DNA of 64,000 nt from Coleofasciculaceae cyanobacterium (GTDB taxonomy: Bacteria > Cyanobacteriota > Cyanobacteriia > Cyanobacteriales > Xenococcaceae), in assembly GCA_036703275.1 (NCBI GenBank), contig DATNPK010000010.1, forward strand, positions 18,919 to 82,918, given 5' to 3'. A program made the position numbers and the translations under genes. The notes under the pieces are model-generated. The model was not told the DNA's origin, did not search any database, and was given only the letters and a program-made list of their open reading frames with translations. This document shows positions 63,920-64,000 of the stretch, in pieces. The number at the start of each line of letters is the position of its first letter. The stretch's first letter is position 1.

Positions 63920-63976
63920 GATAAGCTTCGAGACCGAAGGGCGGAGTGCGGTTTATCCGTGAATCCGCGATTGGCA
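63920..63976. repeat. 57-bp dispersed repeat, second copy
   Basis: Identical over 57 bases to 20412-20468 (starts GATAAGCTTCGAGACCGAAG, ends CCGCGATTGGCA). Upstream CCCGTGCATGACTAGC at 63888 resembles the other repeat unit at 20330. Contains CTTCG/CGAAG and GCGGA/TCCGC stems. Confidence 0.8.
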
Positions 63977-64000
63977 AATGAGAGGGAATCTTCCCACTCA

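Overview
The window looks like a stretch of cyanobacterial chromosome. It is AT-rich, carries many GCGATCGC (HIP1) octamers, and encodes cyanobacterial marker proteins: NdhD1, a CruP-type carotenoid cyclase paralogue, HetP-family, PatA-like and DUF3122/DUF4359-type proteins, an RRM RNA-binding protein and several pentapeptide-repeat proteins. The exact lineage cannot be read from the sequence. A HetP homologue alone does not prove heterocyst formation.

Positions 1-8321 hold the most unusual locus. It has the end of an HlyD-type adaptor gene, a HetP-family gene, and a HetC-like ABC exporter with cyclic-nucleotide-binding-like and C39 peptidase domains. After a solo TnpB insertion come two small genes with double-glycine leaders, a parvulin-type isomerase and a small Ser/Lys-rich protein. 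The two leaders share a pattern (D-[LI]-S-x-[ILC]-E ... GG), and the same pattern lies inside the C-terminal part of the HetP-like protein. I propose that the HetP-like protein is itself a C39 substrate.

8400-11600 is accessory DNA: an IS5-type transposase remnant, a maltose-acetyltransferase-like gene, an IsrB-type (HNH-less IscB) nuclease gene with a putative omega-RNA region, an unknown secreted protein and a 106-bp MITE-like element.

11.6-33.9 kb is mostly housekeeping and regulation: cruP, rbp, mgtE, a pentapeptide gene, a Crp-family regulator, an atypical PII protein, a CYTH phosphatase, a DUF2064 protein, ackA, a histidine phosphatase, glgX, an alpha/beta hydrolase, a coupled response-regulator/GGDEF-EAL pair, a Ser/Thr kinase, a YaaW-like protein, ndhD1, and a receiver protein ending in a coiled coil and a membrane helix.

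34.1-38.1 kb is a head-to-tail duplication of a CPA1-type Na+/H+ antiporter gene with its leader. 38-45.3 kb carries a DUF2237 gene, dacB, plsX-fabH, a GIY-YIG gene, a frameshifted pentapeptide gene, cutA, a cupin gene, a DUF4359 gene and tRNA-His.

45.8-54.5 kb is a chemotaxis-like operon: PatA-like regulator, double CheW, two MCPs, hybrid CheA and two CheB-type receivers without methylesterase. No CheR or full CheB is present. 54.5-62.1 kb is housekeeping: pnp, a GspE-N/pentapeptide fusion, nfi, a DCC protein, speB, a Cys-less redoxin, pyrH and frr. From 62.37 kb to the end the DNA is decaying: fragments of solute-binding, membrane and VWA genes and a broken tyrosine recombinase, invaded by small palindromic elements. 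One 57-bp element matches a copy at 20.4 kb exactly.
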